This document shows positions 35,247 through 46,319 of a stretch of 64,000 nt of DNA, one piece after another; the stretch's first letter is position 1, and the number at the start of each line of letters is the position of its first letter. Source of the DNA: Pseudomonas serbica (GTDB taxonomy: Bacteria; Pseudomonadota; Gammaproteobacteria; Pseudomonadales; Pseudomonadaceae); the NCBI RefSeq assembly GCF_028823535.1, contig NZ_JAQIYM010000003.1, positions 124,001-188,000 on the forward strand, in the 5' to 3' direction. The position numbers and the translations under genes are program-made. The notes under the pieces are model-generated. The model was not told where the DNA came from. It saw only the letters and a program-made list of their open reading frames with translations, and searched no databases.

Positions 35247-36278
35247 TCAGCGCACTGGTGGTGCGTATTGAATGCCGCCAGCGTTCCACAGGGCGTTCAG
35301 CCCACGGTCGATTTCCAGGGGAGTGCTCTTGCCGAGGTTTTTCTCGAACACTTCACCGTAGTTGCCGACCTGCTTGACGATCTGCACGACCCAGTCTTTC
35401 TTCACTTTCAGGTCTTTGCCGTATTCGCCGTCGGTACCCAGCAGACGGGCGACGTCAGGGTTCTTGGTGCCCTTGGCTTCGGCTTCGACGTTCTTCGAAG
35501 TGATGCCGGCTTCTTCGGCGTTGAGCATGGCGTAGCCAACCCAGCGCACGATGGCCAGCCACTCGTCGTCGCCATTACGCACGACCGGGCCCAGTGGCTC
35601 CTTGGAAATGGTTTCCGGCAGCACCACGTAGTCTTTCGGCGAAGCCAGCTTGCTGCGCTGGGCGAACAGCTGGGACTTGTCGGAGGTCAGTACGTCGCAA
35701 CGACCGGATTCCAGCGACTTGGCGCTCTCATCGGAGGTGTCGAAAGTGATCGGGGTGTATTTCAGACCGTTGCCACGGAAGTAGTCGGAAACGTTCAGCT
35801 CGGTGGTGGTACCGGCCTGGATGCAGATGGTTGCACCGTCCAGTTCCTTGGCACTCTTGACGCCCAGCTTGTTGTTGACCAGGAAGCCGATGCCGTCGTA
35901 GTAAGTGATGAAGCCCGGGAATTTCAGGCCCATGCCCGCGTCACGGGAGCTGGTCATGGTGGTGTTGCGCGACAGGATGTCGATTTCGCCCGACTGCAGC
36001 GCGGTGAAGCGCTCCTTGGCGTTCAACTGGCTGAACTTGACCTTGGTCGCGTCGCCGAAGACAGCAGCGGCCACGGCGCGGCAGTAGTCAGCGTCGATGC
36101 CGACGATCTTGCCGGTGGCATCCGGAACCGAGAAACCAGGCAGGCCATCACTGACGCCGCACTGTACGAAACCTTTCTTCTGCACTGCATCCAGGGTCGC
36201 GCCCGCCTGAGCGAACCCACTGACGCCGAGTACCGCGGCTGCAGTCACGACCGCCAGGGTGGATTTCAACATCTTCAT
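35247..36278 (-). CDS. aapJ: General L-amino-acid ABC transporter binding protein AapJ
   Basis: A periplasmic solute-binding protein of 343 residues, the normal AapJ length. The signal peptide is MKMLKSTLAVVTAAAVLGVSGFAQA. The mature domain has VQKKGFVQCGVSDGLPGFSVPDATGKIVGIDADYCRAVAAAVFGD and SRNTTMTSSRDAGMGLKFPG, the ligand-binding lobe. It is the first gene of aapJQMP; GGAGG lies six bases before the ATG. AapJ binds a broad range of L-amino acids. Confidence 0.96.
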   Translation of the reverse strand: MKMLKSTLAVVTAAAVLGVSGFAQAGATLDAVQKKGFVQCGVSDGLPGFSVPDATGKIVGIDADYCRAVAAAVFGDATKVKFSQLNAKERFTALQSGEIDILSRNTTMTSSRDAGMGLKFPGFITYYDGIGFLVNNKLGVKSAKELDGATICIQAGTTTELNVSDYFRGNGLKYTPITFDTSDESAKSLESGRCDVLTSDKSQLFAQRSKLASPKDYVVLPETISKEPLGPVVRNGDDEWLAIVRWVGYAMLNAEEAGITSKNVEAEAKGTKNPDVARLLGTDGEYGKDLKVKKDWVVQIVKQVGNYGEVFEKNLGKSTPLEIDRGLNALWNAGGIQYAPPVR

Positions 36279-37402
<1,124 letters not shown>

Positions 37403-37500
37403 CCGTCGATGTTTAAAAACGCCCTTTGATCCATCCCACTACGCCGCGCCCGATTCTTGCATTACACTGGCCGGCGTACATTCCTTAACCAATTGATGAG

Positions 37501-38988
37501 ATGACCGTGCTCAAAGCACTCAAGAAAATGTTCGGTAAAAGCGAGACTGAGCAACTCGCGCCAGTCCCCAGCGCTCCGTCTCACACCCCCAGCCACCGCA
37601 CCGACGGTCATCAGCCTGGTCGGGCCGCCCCGGTAGCGGCACCGAAACACGAGCCAAAGAGCGCAGCGGTCGCCGAGCCCGTTGAGCCAACCGCCGCCGA
37701 GCAACCGCGCAGCGAAACGCCAAAACCTGCCAAGCCGCGCCGCGAACCCAAGCCCAAGGCGCCGGTCATTCCCTGGAAACTCGAAGACTTTGTCGTCGAA
37801 CCCCAGGAAGGCAAGACCCGTTTCCACGATTTCAAACTCGCCCCCGAACTGATGCACGCCATCCAGGACCTGGGCTTCCCGTATTGCACGCCGATCCAGG
37901 CCCAGGTGCTGGGCTTCACCCTCGCCGGCAAAGACGCCATCGGCCGCGCGCAAACCGGTACCGGCAAGACCGCGGCCTTCCTGATCTCGATCATCACCCA
38001 GCTGCTGCAAACCCCGCCGCCAAAAGAGCGCTACATGGGCGAGCCGCGCGCACTGATCATCGCCCCGACTCGCGAACTGGTGGTGCAGATCGCCAAGGAC
38101 GCCGCCGACCTGACCAAGTACACCGGCCTGAACGTCATGACCTTCGTCGGTGGCATGGACTTCGACAAGCAGCTCAAGCACCTCGAAGCCCGCCACTGCG
38201 ACATCCTCGTGGCCACGCCTGGCCGCCTGCTGGACTTCAACCAGCGCGGCGACGTGCACCTGGACATGGTCGAAGTCATGGTGCTGGATGAAGCCGACCG
38301 CATGCTCGACATGGGCTTCATCCCACAGGTGCGCCAGATCATTCGCCAGACGCCGCCGAAGAACGAGCGGCAGACGCTGCTGTTCTCGGCGACCTTCACC
38401 GAAGACGTGATGAACCTGGCCAAGCAATGGACCACCGACCCGGCCATCGTCGAGATCGAGTCGCAGAATGTGGCCAACGAAAACGTCGAACAGCACATCT
38501 ACGCGGTGGCCGGTGCCGACAAATACAAACTGCTCTACAACCTGGTCAACGACAACGGCTGGGAGCGGGTCATCGTTTTCGCCAACCGCAAGGATGAAGT
38601 GCGGCGCATCGAAGAACGCCTGGTACGCGATGGCGTCAACGCCGCGCAGTTGTCCGGCGACGTGCCGCAACACAAGCGCATCAAGACCCTGGAAGGTTTC
38701 CGCGAAGGCAAGATTCGCGTGCTGGTCGCCACCGACGTGGCCGGTCGCGGCATCCACATCGACGGCATCAGCCACGTGATCAACTTCACCTTGCCGGAAG
38801 TGCCGGACGACTACGTGCACCGCATCGGCCGTACCGGTCGTGCGGGCGCCGACGGTGTGTCCATCAGTTTTGCCGGTGAAGATGACTCCTACCAGCTACC
38901 GGCCATCGAAGAAAAACTCGGTCGCAAGATCAGCTGTGAAACGCCACCCACGCATCTGTTGCGGGCGGTTGAGCGCAAGCGGCCGTAA
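37501..38988 (+). CDS. rhlB: DEAD-box ATP-dependent RNA helicase RhlB
   Basis: A protein of 495 residues. An N-terminal low-complexity, Pro/Ala/Lys-rich extension (~residues 1-95), common in Pseudomonas RhlB, precedes the helicase core: Q motif [10 protein letters not shown], motif I AQTGTGKT (150-157), PTRELVVQ, motif II DEAD (263-266), motif III SAT, and the C-terminal motifs [14 protein letters not shown] and [10 protein letters not shown]. It unwinds structured RNA, typically for RNase E/PNPase degradation. It is followed by a clear terminator. Confidence 0.95.
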   Translation: MTVLKALKKMFGKSETEQLAPVPSAPSHTPSHRTDGHQPGRAAPVAAPKHEPKSAAVAEPVEPTAAEQPRSETPKPAKPRREPKPKAPVIPWKLEDFVVEPQEGKTRFHDFKLAPELMHAIQDLGFPYCTPIQAQVLGFTLAGKDAIGRAQTGTGKTAAFLISIITQLLQTPPPKERYMGEPRALIIAPTRELVVQIAKDAADLTKYTGLNVMTFVGGMDFDKQLKHLEARHCDILVATPGRLLDFNQRGDVHLDMVEVMVLDEADRMLDMGFIPQVRQIIRQTPPKNERQTLLFSATFTEDVMNLAKQWTTDPAIVEIESQNVANENVEQHIYAVAGADKYKLLYNLVNDNGWERVIVFANRKDEVRRIEERLVRDGVNAAQLSGDVPQHKRIKTLEGFREGKIRVLVATDVAGRGIHIDGISHVINFTLPEVPDDYVHRIGRTGRAGADGVSISFAGEDDSYQLPAIEEKLGRKISCETPPTHLLRAVERKRP

Positions 38989-39007
38989 CGGCGACTTGCA
39001 GTAAAGG

Positions 39008-39038
39008 GCGCAGCCGGAAACGGACTGCGCTTTTTTTT
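39008..39038 (+). terminator. Rho-independent terminator after rhlB
   Basis: Stem GCGCAGCCG-gaaa-CGGACTGCGC (one bulged A) followed by eight T, 19 bases after the rhlB stop. Confidence 0.9.
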
Positions 39039-39080
39039 CGTCTGGTTTTTTCAACAGGTGCTTGCTCGAGATAACTAAAA

Positions 39081-39093
39081 GTCCATAATGGAC
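39081..39093 (+). promoter_or_regulatory. Dyad upstream of dauB, candidate operator
   Basis: The perfect palindrome GTCCATAATGGAC sits inside a wider quasi-dyad with ACTAA on the left and TTAGT on the right (39074-39103), 32 bases before the dauB ATG. It is a good candidate for binding by DauR, encoded downstream; this is inferred. Confidence 0.4.
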
Positions 39094-39125
39094 AAATTAG
39101 TTTACTTATCACTCCCGGAGCCACC

Positions 39126-40070
39126 ATGGCCAGCACCCCTTACGTGATCAACCAATCCCAGGCCCGCGAGTTGCTGGCGCAAGTCGACGTGCCGCAGATC
39201 CTGCGCAAATTGTTCCGCGACCTGGCCGCCGGGCAAGCTGTGCAACCGGCACAGCAACTGGTGGAATTCCCACGGGGTGCCGGCGACTTCATCAACTACC
39301 TCGGTGTGCTGGCCGAAGAAGGCGTATACGGGGTCAAGACCTCGCCCTACATCGTGGGCGAACAAGGACCGCTGGTGACCGCATGGACCTTGCTGATGTC
39401 GATGCAGACCGGCCAGCCGCTGCTGCTGGTGGATGCCGCCGAGCTCACTACCGCCCGCACCGCCGCGACCACGGCGGTAGCGGTTGACGCCCTGGCGCCA
39501 CTCACCGCGAATCGCCTGGCAATCATCGGCAGCGGCAAAGTGGCCCAGGCGCACCTGCACTACGTGAAAGGGCTGCGCGACTGGCAAAACATCAACCTGT
39601 ACTCGCCAAGCCTGAGCGAAGACCCTGAAACGGTGAATCTGCTGAAAAGCATCGAGCCGCGCTTGAATATCGTCGACAGTCGCGAGGCCGCCATCCAGGA
39701 CGCCGACGTGATCATGCTGTGCACCTCGTCCCCTGGTCCGGTGATCGATCCGTCGAGCCTGAGCAAGCCGGCGCTGATCACCTCCATCAGCACCAACGCC
39801 CCCCGCGCCCACGAAGTGCCGCCGCAGAGCCTCAACGACATGCAGGTATTCTGCGACTATCGTGTGACCACCCCAGGCGCTGCCGGCGAGATGCTGATTG
39901 CCGGCGAACAGCATGGCTGGGACAAGAATGCGATTGTCGGCGACCTGCCCGATCTGCTGAGCGAAAAAGTGCAGCGCCCCGAGTACGCCCGCCATGTGTT
40001 CTTCCGCTCGATCGGCCTGGGCCTGGAAGACATAGCGCTGGCCAATGCCATCTACCGCCTGCATCCCTGA
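39126..40070 (+). CDS. dauB: Ornithine cyclodeaminase-family protein DauB (2-ketoarginine reductase type)
   Basis: A protein of 314 residues of the mu-crystallin/ornithine cyclodeaminase family. In P. aeruginosa, DauB uses NAD(P)H to convert the iminoarginine/2-ketoarginine made by DauA into L-arginine, completing D-to-L racemisation of arginine. Family features: VVEFPRGAGDFINYLGVLAEEGVYGVKTSPY, TAARTAATTAVAVDAL near residues 104-119, the NAD(P) site LAIIGSGKVAQAHL and DADVIMLCTSS. GGAG precedes the ATG. The assignment rests mainly on the dauB-dauA-dauR gene order. Confidence 0.9.
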   Translation: MASTPYVINQSQARELLAQVDVPQILRKLFRDLAAGQAVQPAQQLVEFPRGAGDFINYLGVLAEEGVYGVKTSPYIVGEQGPLVTAWTLLMSMQTGQPLLLVDAAELTTARTAATTAVAVDALAPLTANRLAIIGSGKVAQAHLHYVKGLRDWQNINLYSPSLSEDPETVNLLKSIEPRLNIVDSREAAIQDADVIMLCTSSPGPVIDPSSLSKPALITSISTNAPRAHEVPPQSLNDMQVFCDYRVTTPGAAGEMLIAGEQHGWDKNAIVGDLPDLLSEKVQRPEYARHVFFRSIGLGLEDIALANAIYRLHP

Positions 40071-41345
<1,275 letters not shown>

Positions 41346-41436
41346 CGGTTGTCCTCAGGTGACGCGCCGACTCGATTGCGTCACACTTTCAACGCCCTGT
41401 TTTACGGGGCGCTGAAGCTGCCCGGAGCCCTACTGT

Positions 41437-42078
41437 ATGAACGCACCTGAAAAAGACCCGGCCCTGAACGACACGTCCCTGGATAACTTCCGGGCGATTG
41501 CCGATGCCATCGCGACGTTGTTCTTTCCCCATGCCGAAGTGGTGCTGCACGACCTGCGCACGCAAAAGGTCGACTACATCGCCAACAACCTGTCGAAACG
41601 GGAAATCGGTGACGATTCGGCGCTGGAGGACATGCTCAGCGATGATGTCAGCGAACGAAATATCGGGCCGTACGAAAAGCTCAATTGGGATGGTCAGAAG
41701 ATCCGCAGCCTCAGCACCGTACTGCGCGACCGCCAGGGAAACCCGCTGGCCGTGCTGTGCATCAACCTGAATATTTCGCTGTTCGAGAATGCCAAGGCCG
41801 CGCTGGATTTGTTCCTGTCGCCGACCAAAGTGATTCCGCAGCCGGATTCACTGTTCCGCGATGACTGGCAAGAACGGATCAACACCTTCCTCCACGCCTG
41901 GCTGCGCGAACGCCAGCTGAGCCTGAACCTGCTGACCCGCGATCACAAACGCGAACTGGTGCTGGCTCTGCACGCCGAAGGCGCCTTCAAGGGCAAAAGC
42001 GCCTCCAACTATGTGGCCAATGTGCTGAACATGGGGCGGGCGACGGTGTACAAGCACTTGAAGGAACTCAAGGGCTGA
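41437..42078 (+). CDS. dauR: YheO-like PAS/helix-turn-helix regulator DauR
   Basis: A protein of 213 residues: an N-terminal YheO-like PAS domain (FRAIADAIATLFFPHAEVVLHDL ... VLCINLNISLFENAKAALDLF) and a C-terminal helix-turn-helix (KSASNYVANVLNMGRATVYKHLKELKG). In P. aeruginosa, DauR represses dauBA and is relieved by D-arginine or 2-ketoarginine. It is the third gene after dauB and dauA, on the same strand. Confidence 0.9.
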   Translation: MNAPEKDPALNDTSLDNFRAIADAIATLFFPHAEVVLHDLRTQKVDYIANNLSKREIGDDSALEDMLSDDVSERNIGPYEKLNWDGQKIRSLSTVLRDRQGNPLAVLCINLNISLFENAKAALDLFLSPTKVIPQPDSLFRDDWQERINTFLHAWLRERQLSLNLLTRDHKRELVLALHAEGAFKGKSASNYVANVLNMGRATVYKHLKELKG

Positions 42079-42106
42079 AACCATACCTTGCCGTCACCGG
42101 CAGTGT

Positions 42107-43288
42107 TTATTCCAGCGCCGCAGCCGGGCCGAAGAACTCGTAGCGGCTCTGCTTTTCAGGCACACCCAACGCCTTGAGGTGGCGCTTGATCGCCGCCATG
42201 AAACCCTTCGGTCCGAGGAAATAAGCGTCCAGGTCACGCTCTTCGGGCAACCAGGCGGCCAGTTGTTCCTGGCTCAACAACCCGACCTTGTGGGCCGCCG
42301 GGCTGACGCCGTCATCTTCGGCATAGCAGTAGAAACGCTTGAGTTGCGGGTGACGCTCGGCCAGCCCGTCGATCCAGTCGCGGAAGGCGTGGACGCTGCC
42401 ATTGCGAGCGCAGTGGATAAAGTGCACCGGCCGCTCGGTTTGCAGCGCCGCTTCCAGCATCGCCAGGGTCGGGGTGATGCCGACGCCGCCGCTGATCAGC
42501 ACCAACGGCTTGTCGCTGGCGCTCAGGGTGAACTCGCCCGACGGCGGGAACAGCTGGATGCTCGCCCCTACCTGCAGTTGATCGTGCAAGTGATTGGAGG
42601 CCCGGCCACCGGTTTCACGCTTGACGCTGATGCGGTACTGGCCTTTGTTCGCCAAGGCCGACAGCGAATAGTTGCGACGAATTTCTTCGCCATCGAGGAT
42701 CAGTTTCATGCCGATGTACTGGCCTGGTTCAGCTGCCAGGATCTGGCCCTTGTCGGCCGGCTCGAAATAGAACGAGGTGATTTCCGCACTTTCCTCGACC
42801 TTGGCCGTGACGATGAATTCGCGAGCCCCGCGCCAGCCGCCCGGTGCCTGCTCTTTCTGGTCGTAGATGCTTTTTTCGGCACCGATCAGGATGTCCGCCA
42901 GTTGACCGTAGGCCGCTGCCCAGGCCGCAATCACTTGCGGGGTGGCGATTTCTTCGCCCAGCACTTCGGCAATGGCACGCAACAGGCAGTTGCCGACAAT
43001 CGGATAGTGCTCCGGCAGAATCTGCAGGGCCACGTGCTTGTTGATGATCTTGGCCACCAGGTCGCCCAGTTGGTCGAGCTGATCGATGTGGCGGGCATAC
43101 ATCAATACACCGTTAGCCAGGGCACGTGGCTGGTCGCCGGAGGCCTGGTGGGCCTGGTTGAACAGTGGACGCACTTCTGGATACTCGGAAAGCATCATGC
43201 GATAGAAGTGAGTGATCAACGCTTCGCCACCGCTCTCCAGCAGCGGCACAGTGGATTTGACGATGGTACGGTCTTGAACGCTGAGCAT
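42107..43288 (-). CDS. hmp: Flavohemoglobin, nitric oxide dioxygenase
   Basis: A cytoplasmic protein of 393 residues that uses O2 and NAD(P)H to convert NO to nitrate. A globin domain (residues 1-~138, MLSVQDRTIVKSTVPLLESGGEALITHFY ... with the proximal-His region LPEHYPIVGNCLLRAI) precedes a ferredoxin-reductase domain with FAD motif RRNYSLS and NAD motif SGGVGITPTLAML; it ends SRYEFFGPA. AGGAG eight bases upstream supports the ATG at 43288 over the longer frame to 43306. It is divergent from norR, with three NorR-type sites between (hmp is also called fhp in Pseudomonas). Confidence 0.96.
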   Translation of the reverse strand: MLSVQDRTIVKSTVPLLESGGEALITHFYRMMLSEYPEVRPLFNQAHQASGDQPRALANGVLMYARHIDQLDQLGDLVAKIINKHVALQILPEHYPIVGNCLLRAIAEVLGEEIATPQVIAAWAAAYGQLADILIGAEKSIYDQKEQAPGGWRGAREFIVTAKVEESAEITSFYFEPADKGQILAAEPGQYIGMKLILDGEEIRRNYSLSALANKGQYRISVKRETGGRASNHLHDQLQVGASIQLFPPSGEFTLSASDKPLVLISGGVGITPTLAMLEAALQTERPVHFIHCARNGSVHAFRDWIDGLAERHPQLKRFYCYAEDDGVSPAAHKVGLLSQEQLAAWLPEERDLDAYFLGPKGFMAAIKRHLKALGVPEKQSRYEFFGPAAALE

Positions 43289-43335
43289 AGAGTAACTCCT
43301 GGGCAACGAAGGTTTTTAGCAATTACCTTATGCTT

Positions 43336-43352
43336 ATCAGTTTCCGTGCCAA
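43336..43352 (-). promoter_or_regulatory. Candidate sigma-54 promoter of hmp
   Basis: On the minus strand TTGGCACGGAAACTGAT has a perfect -24 box (TGGCAC); the -12 box reads CTGAT rather than TTGCA, so it is imperfect. It lies about 50-65 bases before the hmp start, as expected for a NorR-activated promoter. Confidence 0.4.
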
Positions 43353-43392
43353 CAAATAAAACCATATAAATCAGCAACTTAATAACATAGTA

Positions 43393-43448
43393 GTCATATC
43401 GACACAGACTGCTTTATAGTCACATCGACTACATGGAGTCACTATGAC
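43393..43448. promoter_or_regulatory. Three NorR-type binding sites
   Basis: GTCATATCGAC (43393-43403), GTCACATCGAC (43419-43429) and GTCACTATGAC (43438-43448) all fit the NorR pattern GT-N7-AC. Three such enhancer sites are also found upstream of E. coli norV. The third covers the norR start codon (43444-43446), which suggests autoregulation. Confidence 0.7.
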
Positions 43449-44994
43449 TGCAAAATCGTTGTTAACCGCCCTGCTACCGCTGGTGTCCGACCTGTCCCGC
43501 GAACTTCCCGAAGGCGAGCGCTATCGGCGCCTGCTGGAAGCCATGCGCGCCCTGCTCCCATGCGACGCGGCCGCCCTTCTGCGCCTGGATGGCGAATGGC
43601 TGGTACCGCTGGCTGTCGACGGATTGAGTACCGACACCCTCGGCCGGCGTTTCAAGGTCAGCGAACACCCGCGCTTCCAGGCCCTGCTCAGCAGCACCGG
43701 TCCCACACGCTTTGCTGCCGACAGCGACATGCCCGACCCCTATGACGGCCTGGTCGATGGCCTGGACGATCATCTGGAGGTGCACGATTGCATGGGTTGC
43801 CCTTTGTTTATCGACGAGCGGCCGTGGGGCCTGCTGACCCTCGACGCGCTCAATCCGGAACAATTCGAACCGGTCGAGCTGGATGCCCTGGAAGCCTTCG
43901 CCAGCCTCGCGGCGGCCACCGTCAATGCCGCCGAACGCATCGAGCGGTTGAACAACAGGGTCGAAGACGAACACCAGCGTGCCGAGGTGTACCGCCAGGC
44001 CAGCGGTCAGCAAAACCGCGAAATGATCGGCCAGAGCAAGGCCCATAAACGCCTGGTGGAAGAAATCAACCTGGTGGGCGGCAGCGACCTGACGGTGCTG
44101 ATCACCGGGGAAACCGGGGTCGGCAAGGAACTGGTCGCCCAGGCCATCCATGCCGCCTCGCCTCGCGCCGACAAGCCGATTATCAGTCTCAACTGCGCGG
44201 CGTTGCCGGACACCCTGGTGGAAAGCGAGCTGTTCGGGCATGTCCGCGGTGCCTTCACCGGGGCGCTGAACGACCGCCGCGGCAAGTTCGAGCTGGCCAA
44301 TGGCGGCACACTGTTTCTCGATGAGGTCGGCGAATTGTCACTGACGGTGCAGGCCAAATTGCTGCGCGTGCTGCAAAGCGGCCAGTTGCAGCGACTGGGT
44401 TCGGACAAGGAGCACCAGGTCGATGTGCGCCTGATCGCAGCGACCAACCGCGACCTCGCCGAGGAAGTGCGCAGTGGCCGTTACCGCGCCGACTTCTATC
44501 ACCGCCTCAGCGTTTACCCGTTGCTGGTACCGGCGCTGCGGGATCGCGGACGGGATGTGCTGCTGCTCAGCGGTTACTTCCTCGAGCAGAACCGCTCGCG
44601 CATGGGCCTCAACAGCCTGCGCCTGAGCACCGACGCCCAGGCGGCGTTGCTGGCCTACGGTTGGCCCGGCAACGTGCGCGAGCTGGAACACCTGATCGGG
44701 CGCAGTGCGTTGAAGGCGTTGGGTAACTGCAAGGAACGGCCGAAGATCCTCAGCTTGAATGCCGCCGACCTCGACCTGCCCCATGCCAATGTCGAAGTCA
44801 GCGCCGAGCAACCCGCCGAAGTGGCCATGGAAACGGTGACCGGCGATTTGCGCGAAGCCACCGAGCGTTACCAGCGCCAATTGATCGGCGCCTGCCTGGA
44901 ACGCCACCACCACAACTGGGCGAGCGCGGCCCGGGAGCTGGGCCTGGACCGGGCCAATCTCGGGCGGATGGCCAAGCGACTGGGGATGAAATAG
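43444..44994 (+). CDS. norR: Nitric-oxide-responsive sigma-54 activator NorR (FhpR-like)
   Basis: A protein of 516 residues. The N-terminal GAF domain (~20-165) senses NO at a non-heme iron in characterised NorR. The AAA+ domain (~187-420) has Walker A GETGVGKE, the sigma-54 contact loop GAFTGA (269-274) and Walker B GGTLFLDEVGEL. A Fis-type helix-turn-helix is at the C-terminus (HHHNWASAARELGLDRANLGRMAKRLG). The arrangement divergent from hmp, with three NorR sites between, makes the NO-detoxification role very likely. Confidence 0.95.
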   Translation: MTAKSLLTALLPLVSDLSRELPEGERYRRLLEAMRALLPCDAAALLRLDGEWLVPLAVDGLSTDTLGRRFKVSEHPRFQALLSSTGPTRFAADSDMPDPYDGLVDGLDDHLEVHDCMGCPLFIDERPWGLLTLDALNPEQFEPVELDALEAFASLAAATVNAAERIERLNNRVEDEHQRAEVYRQASGQQNREMIGQSKAHKRLVEEINLVGGSDLTVLITGETGVGKELVAQAIHAASPRADKPIISLNCAALPDTLVESELFGHVRGAFTGALNDRRGKFELANGGTLFLDEVGELSLTVQAKLLRVLQSGQLQRLGSDKEHQVDVRLIAATNRDLAEEVRSGRYRADFYHRLSVYPLLVPALRDRGRDVLLLSGYFLEQNRSRMGLNSLRLSTDAQAALLAYGWPGNVRELEHLIGRSALKALGNCKERPKILSLNAADLDLPHANVEVSAEQPAEVAMETVTGDLREATERYQRQLIGACLERHHHNWASAARELGLDRANLGRMAKRLGMK

Positions 44995-45081
44995 CACCGT
45001 GGCGTATAACTTGCTTCGAGAGCAACCTTCGCGGCGGCATTCTGTCGCCGCTTTCTGCCCTCGGATGCGACTGGCTGCTCA

Positions 45082-45831
45082 ATGAATACAACGTTTTCCT
45101 GCGTAGGCTGCGGTAAATGCTGCAATGACCACCATGTGCCCTTGACCCTGTCCGAAGCCAGGATGTGGGCGGCCGACGGTGGTCAGGTGATCGTGCTGGT
45201 GGAAGCTTTCCTGAGCAATGGCCTGGGCTTGACGGCGCAGCAACGCGAACATGCCGAACCGCGCTCGGCGCTGGTGCGCAGCGGCGCCAGCGAGGCTTAC
45301 GTGGCCATCACTTTTGCCGCCTACAGCACCGGAGCCTGCCGCCATCTGGACCAGGACAACCTGTGCCGCATCTACGAACGCCGGCCGCTGGTGTGCCGTA
45401 TCTATCCGATGGAGATCAATCCGCACATCCCCCTGGACATCGCCGCCAAGGAATGCCCGCCGCAATCGTGGGAAACAGGGCCACAGCTGATCGTGGGTGG
45501 CCAACTGGTGGACCCGGAACTGGCGCAACTGATCCAACGCTCTCGCCAGGCGGATCGCGATGATATCCAAACCAAGGACGCGATTTGCGCGTTGTTGGGG
45601 ATTCGAACGACTGCCCTCAAGGGCGACGGGTTTACCGCTTATCTGCCGGACATGACCGAGTTCGCGACGATCATCGACGAACTGGCCGGGCAAACGTTAC
45701 CGGTTTGGGAAAGCGAATGGCAGTTTCATGTGTCGGGGGACGATGTCGCCGGACCCCTGCTGGCAGCGGGCACGCAGGTGGTGACCGAGCCATCCGCTGA
45801 CTACGCGTTTATTTCATTGCGGGCCGCTTGA
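45082..45831 (+). CDS. YkgJ-family cysteine cluster protein
   Basis: A protein of 249 residues with the CxxCxxCC cluster at the N-terminus (FSCVGCGKCCNDHHVPLT, residues ~5-22), then CRHLDQDNLCRIYERRPLVCRIYPMEI, the second half of the metal-binding signature. The family is thought to bind Zn or an Fe-S cluster; its biochemical role is not known. The C-terminal ~100 residues are not part of the conserved cluster domain. No operon partner is apparent. Confidence 0.9.
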   Translation: MNTTFSCVGCGKCCNDHHVPLTLSEARMWAADGGQVIVLVEAFLSNGLGLTAQQREHAEPRSALVRSGASEAYVAITFAAYSTGACRHLDQDNLCRIYERRPLVCRIYPMEINPHIPLDIAAKECPPQSWETGPQLIVGGQLVDPELAQLIQRSRQADRDDIQTKDAICALLGIRTTALKGDGFTAYLPDMTEFATIIDELAGQTLPVWESEWQFHVSGDDVAGPLLAAGTQVVTEPSADYAFISLRAA

Positions 45832-45862
45832 TTCGAGGAAGGCCCGCTGGAAAAACCTGAAA

Positions 45863-46120
45863 CTAACGCTTGCCCATCGAACGGCGAGTTCCCGGAGGCG
45901 CCATCCCCGGCGTCTTGGTGTGACCATTCTTGGCGCCATTCTTGTACCAAGGCTGGCTGGCGTCCTTGGTGGCCTGCAGCTCGCCCGGCTTGAACGGGAA
46001 CTTGAACGCCGGGATCGCGGGTTTGGTCTCGCTGTCAGCGCTGGAGTCGACGCTGTCTGGCAGCTCGGCCTGTTCGTCGGCCAAGGCTTCGGCTACCGGC
46101 GGTTGTTTCGGGGAAGTCAT
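45863..46120 (-). CDS. Small hypothetical protein, probably disordered
   Basis: A protein of 85 residues from MTSPKQPPVAEALADEQ. The N-terminal half is acidic (EQAELPDSVDSSADSE) and the C-terminal half basic and Gly/Lys-rich (KDASQPWYKNGAKNGHTKTP, ending RRSMGKR), with no membrane segment, so it is probably disordered and may bind nucleic acid. No family recognised. I chose the ATG at 46120 because the longer frame to 46210 has an atypical start; GGAGC precedes the ATG. Confidence 0.65.
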   Translation of the reverse strand: MTSPKQPPVAEALADEQAELPDSVDSSADSETKPAIPAFKFPFKPGELQATKDASQPWYKNGAKNGHTKTPGMAPPGTRRSMGKR

Positions 46121-46319
46121 GAAAAGCTCCGGGTGATGCACACTGTGTCGGGCCCAGTCAGCGAGCCGCGAAAGTCGCCAGTATAACGGAATGACCGCTA
46201 TAAGCCTCAAGCTGCAAGCTTCAAGTTAAAAGCGCTGGGGATAGCTTTTAACTTGCGGCTTGACGCTCGAAGCTTGTAGCTTTCCAACCATTCTCCTGCG
46301 CCCGACGAGCCCTGTACCC

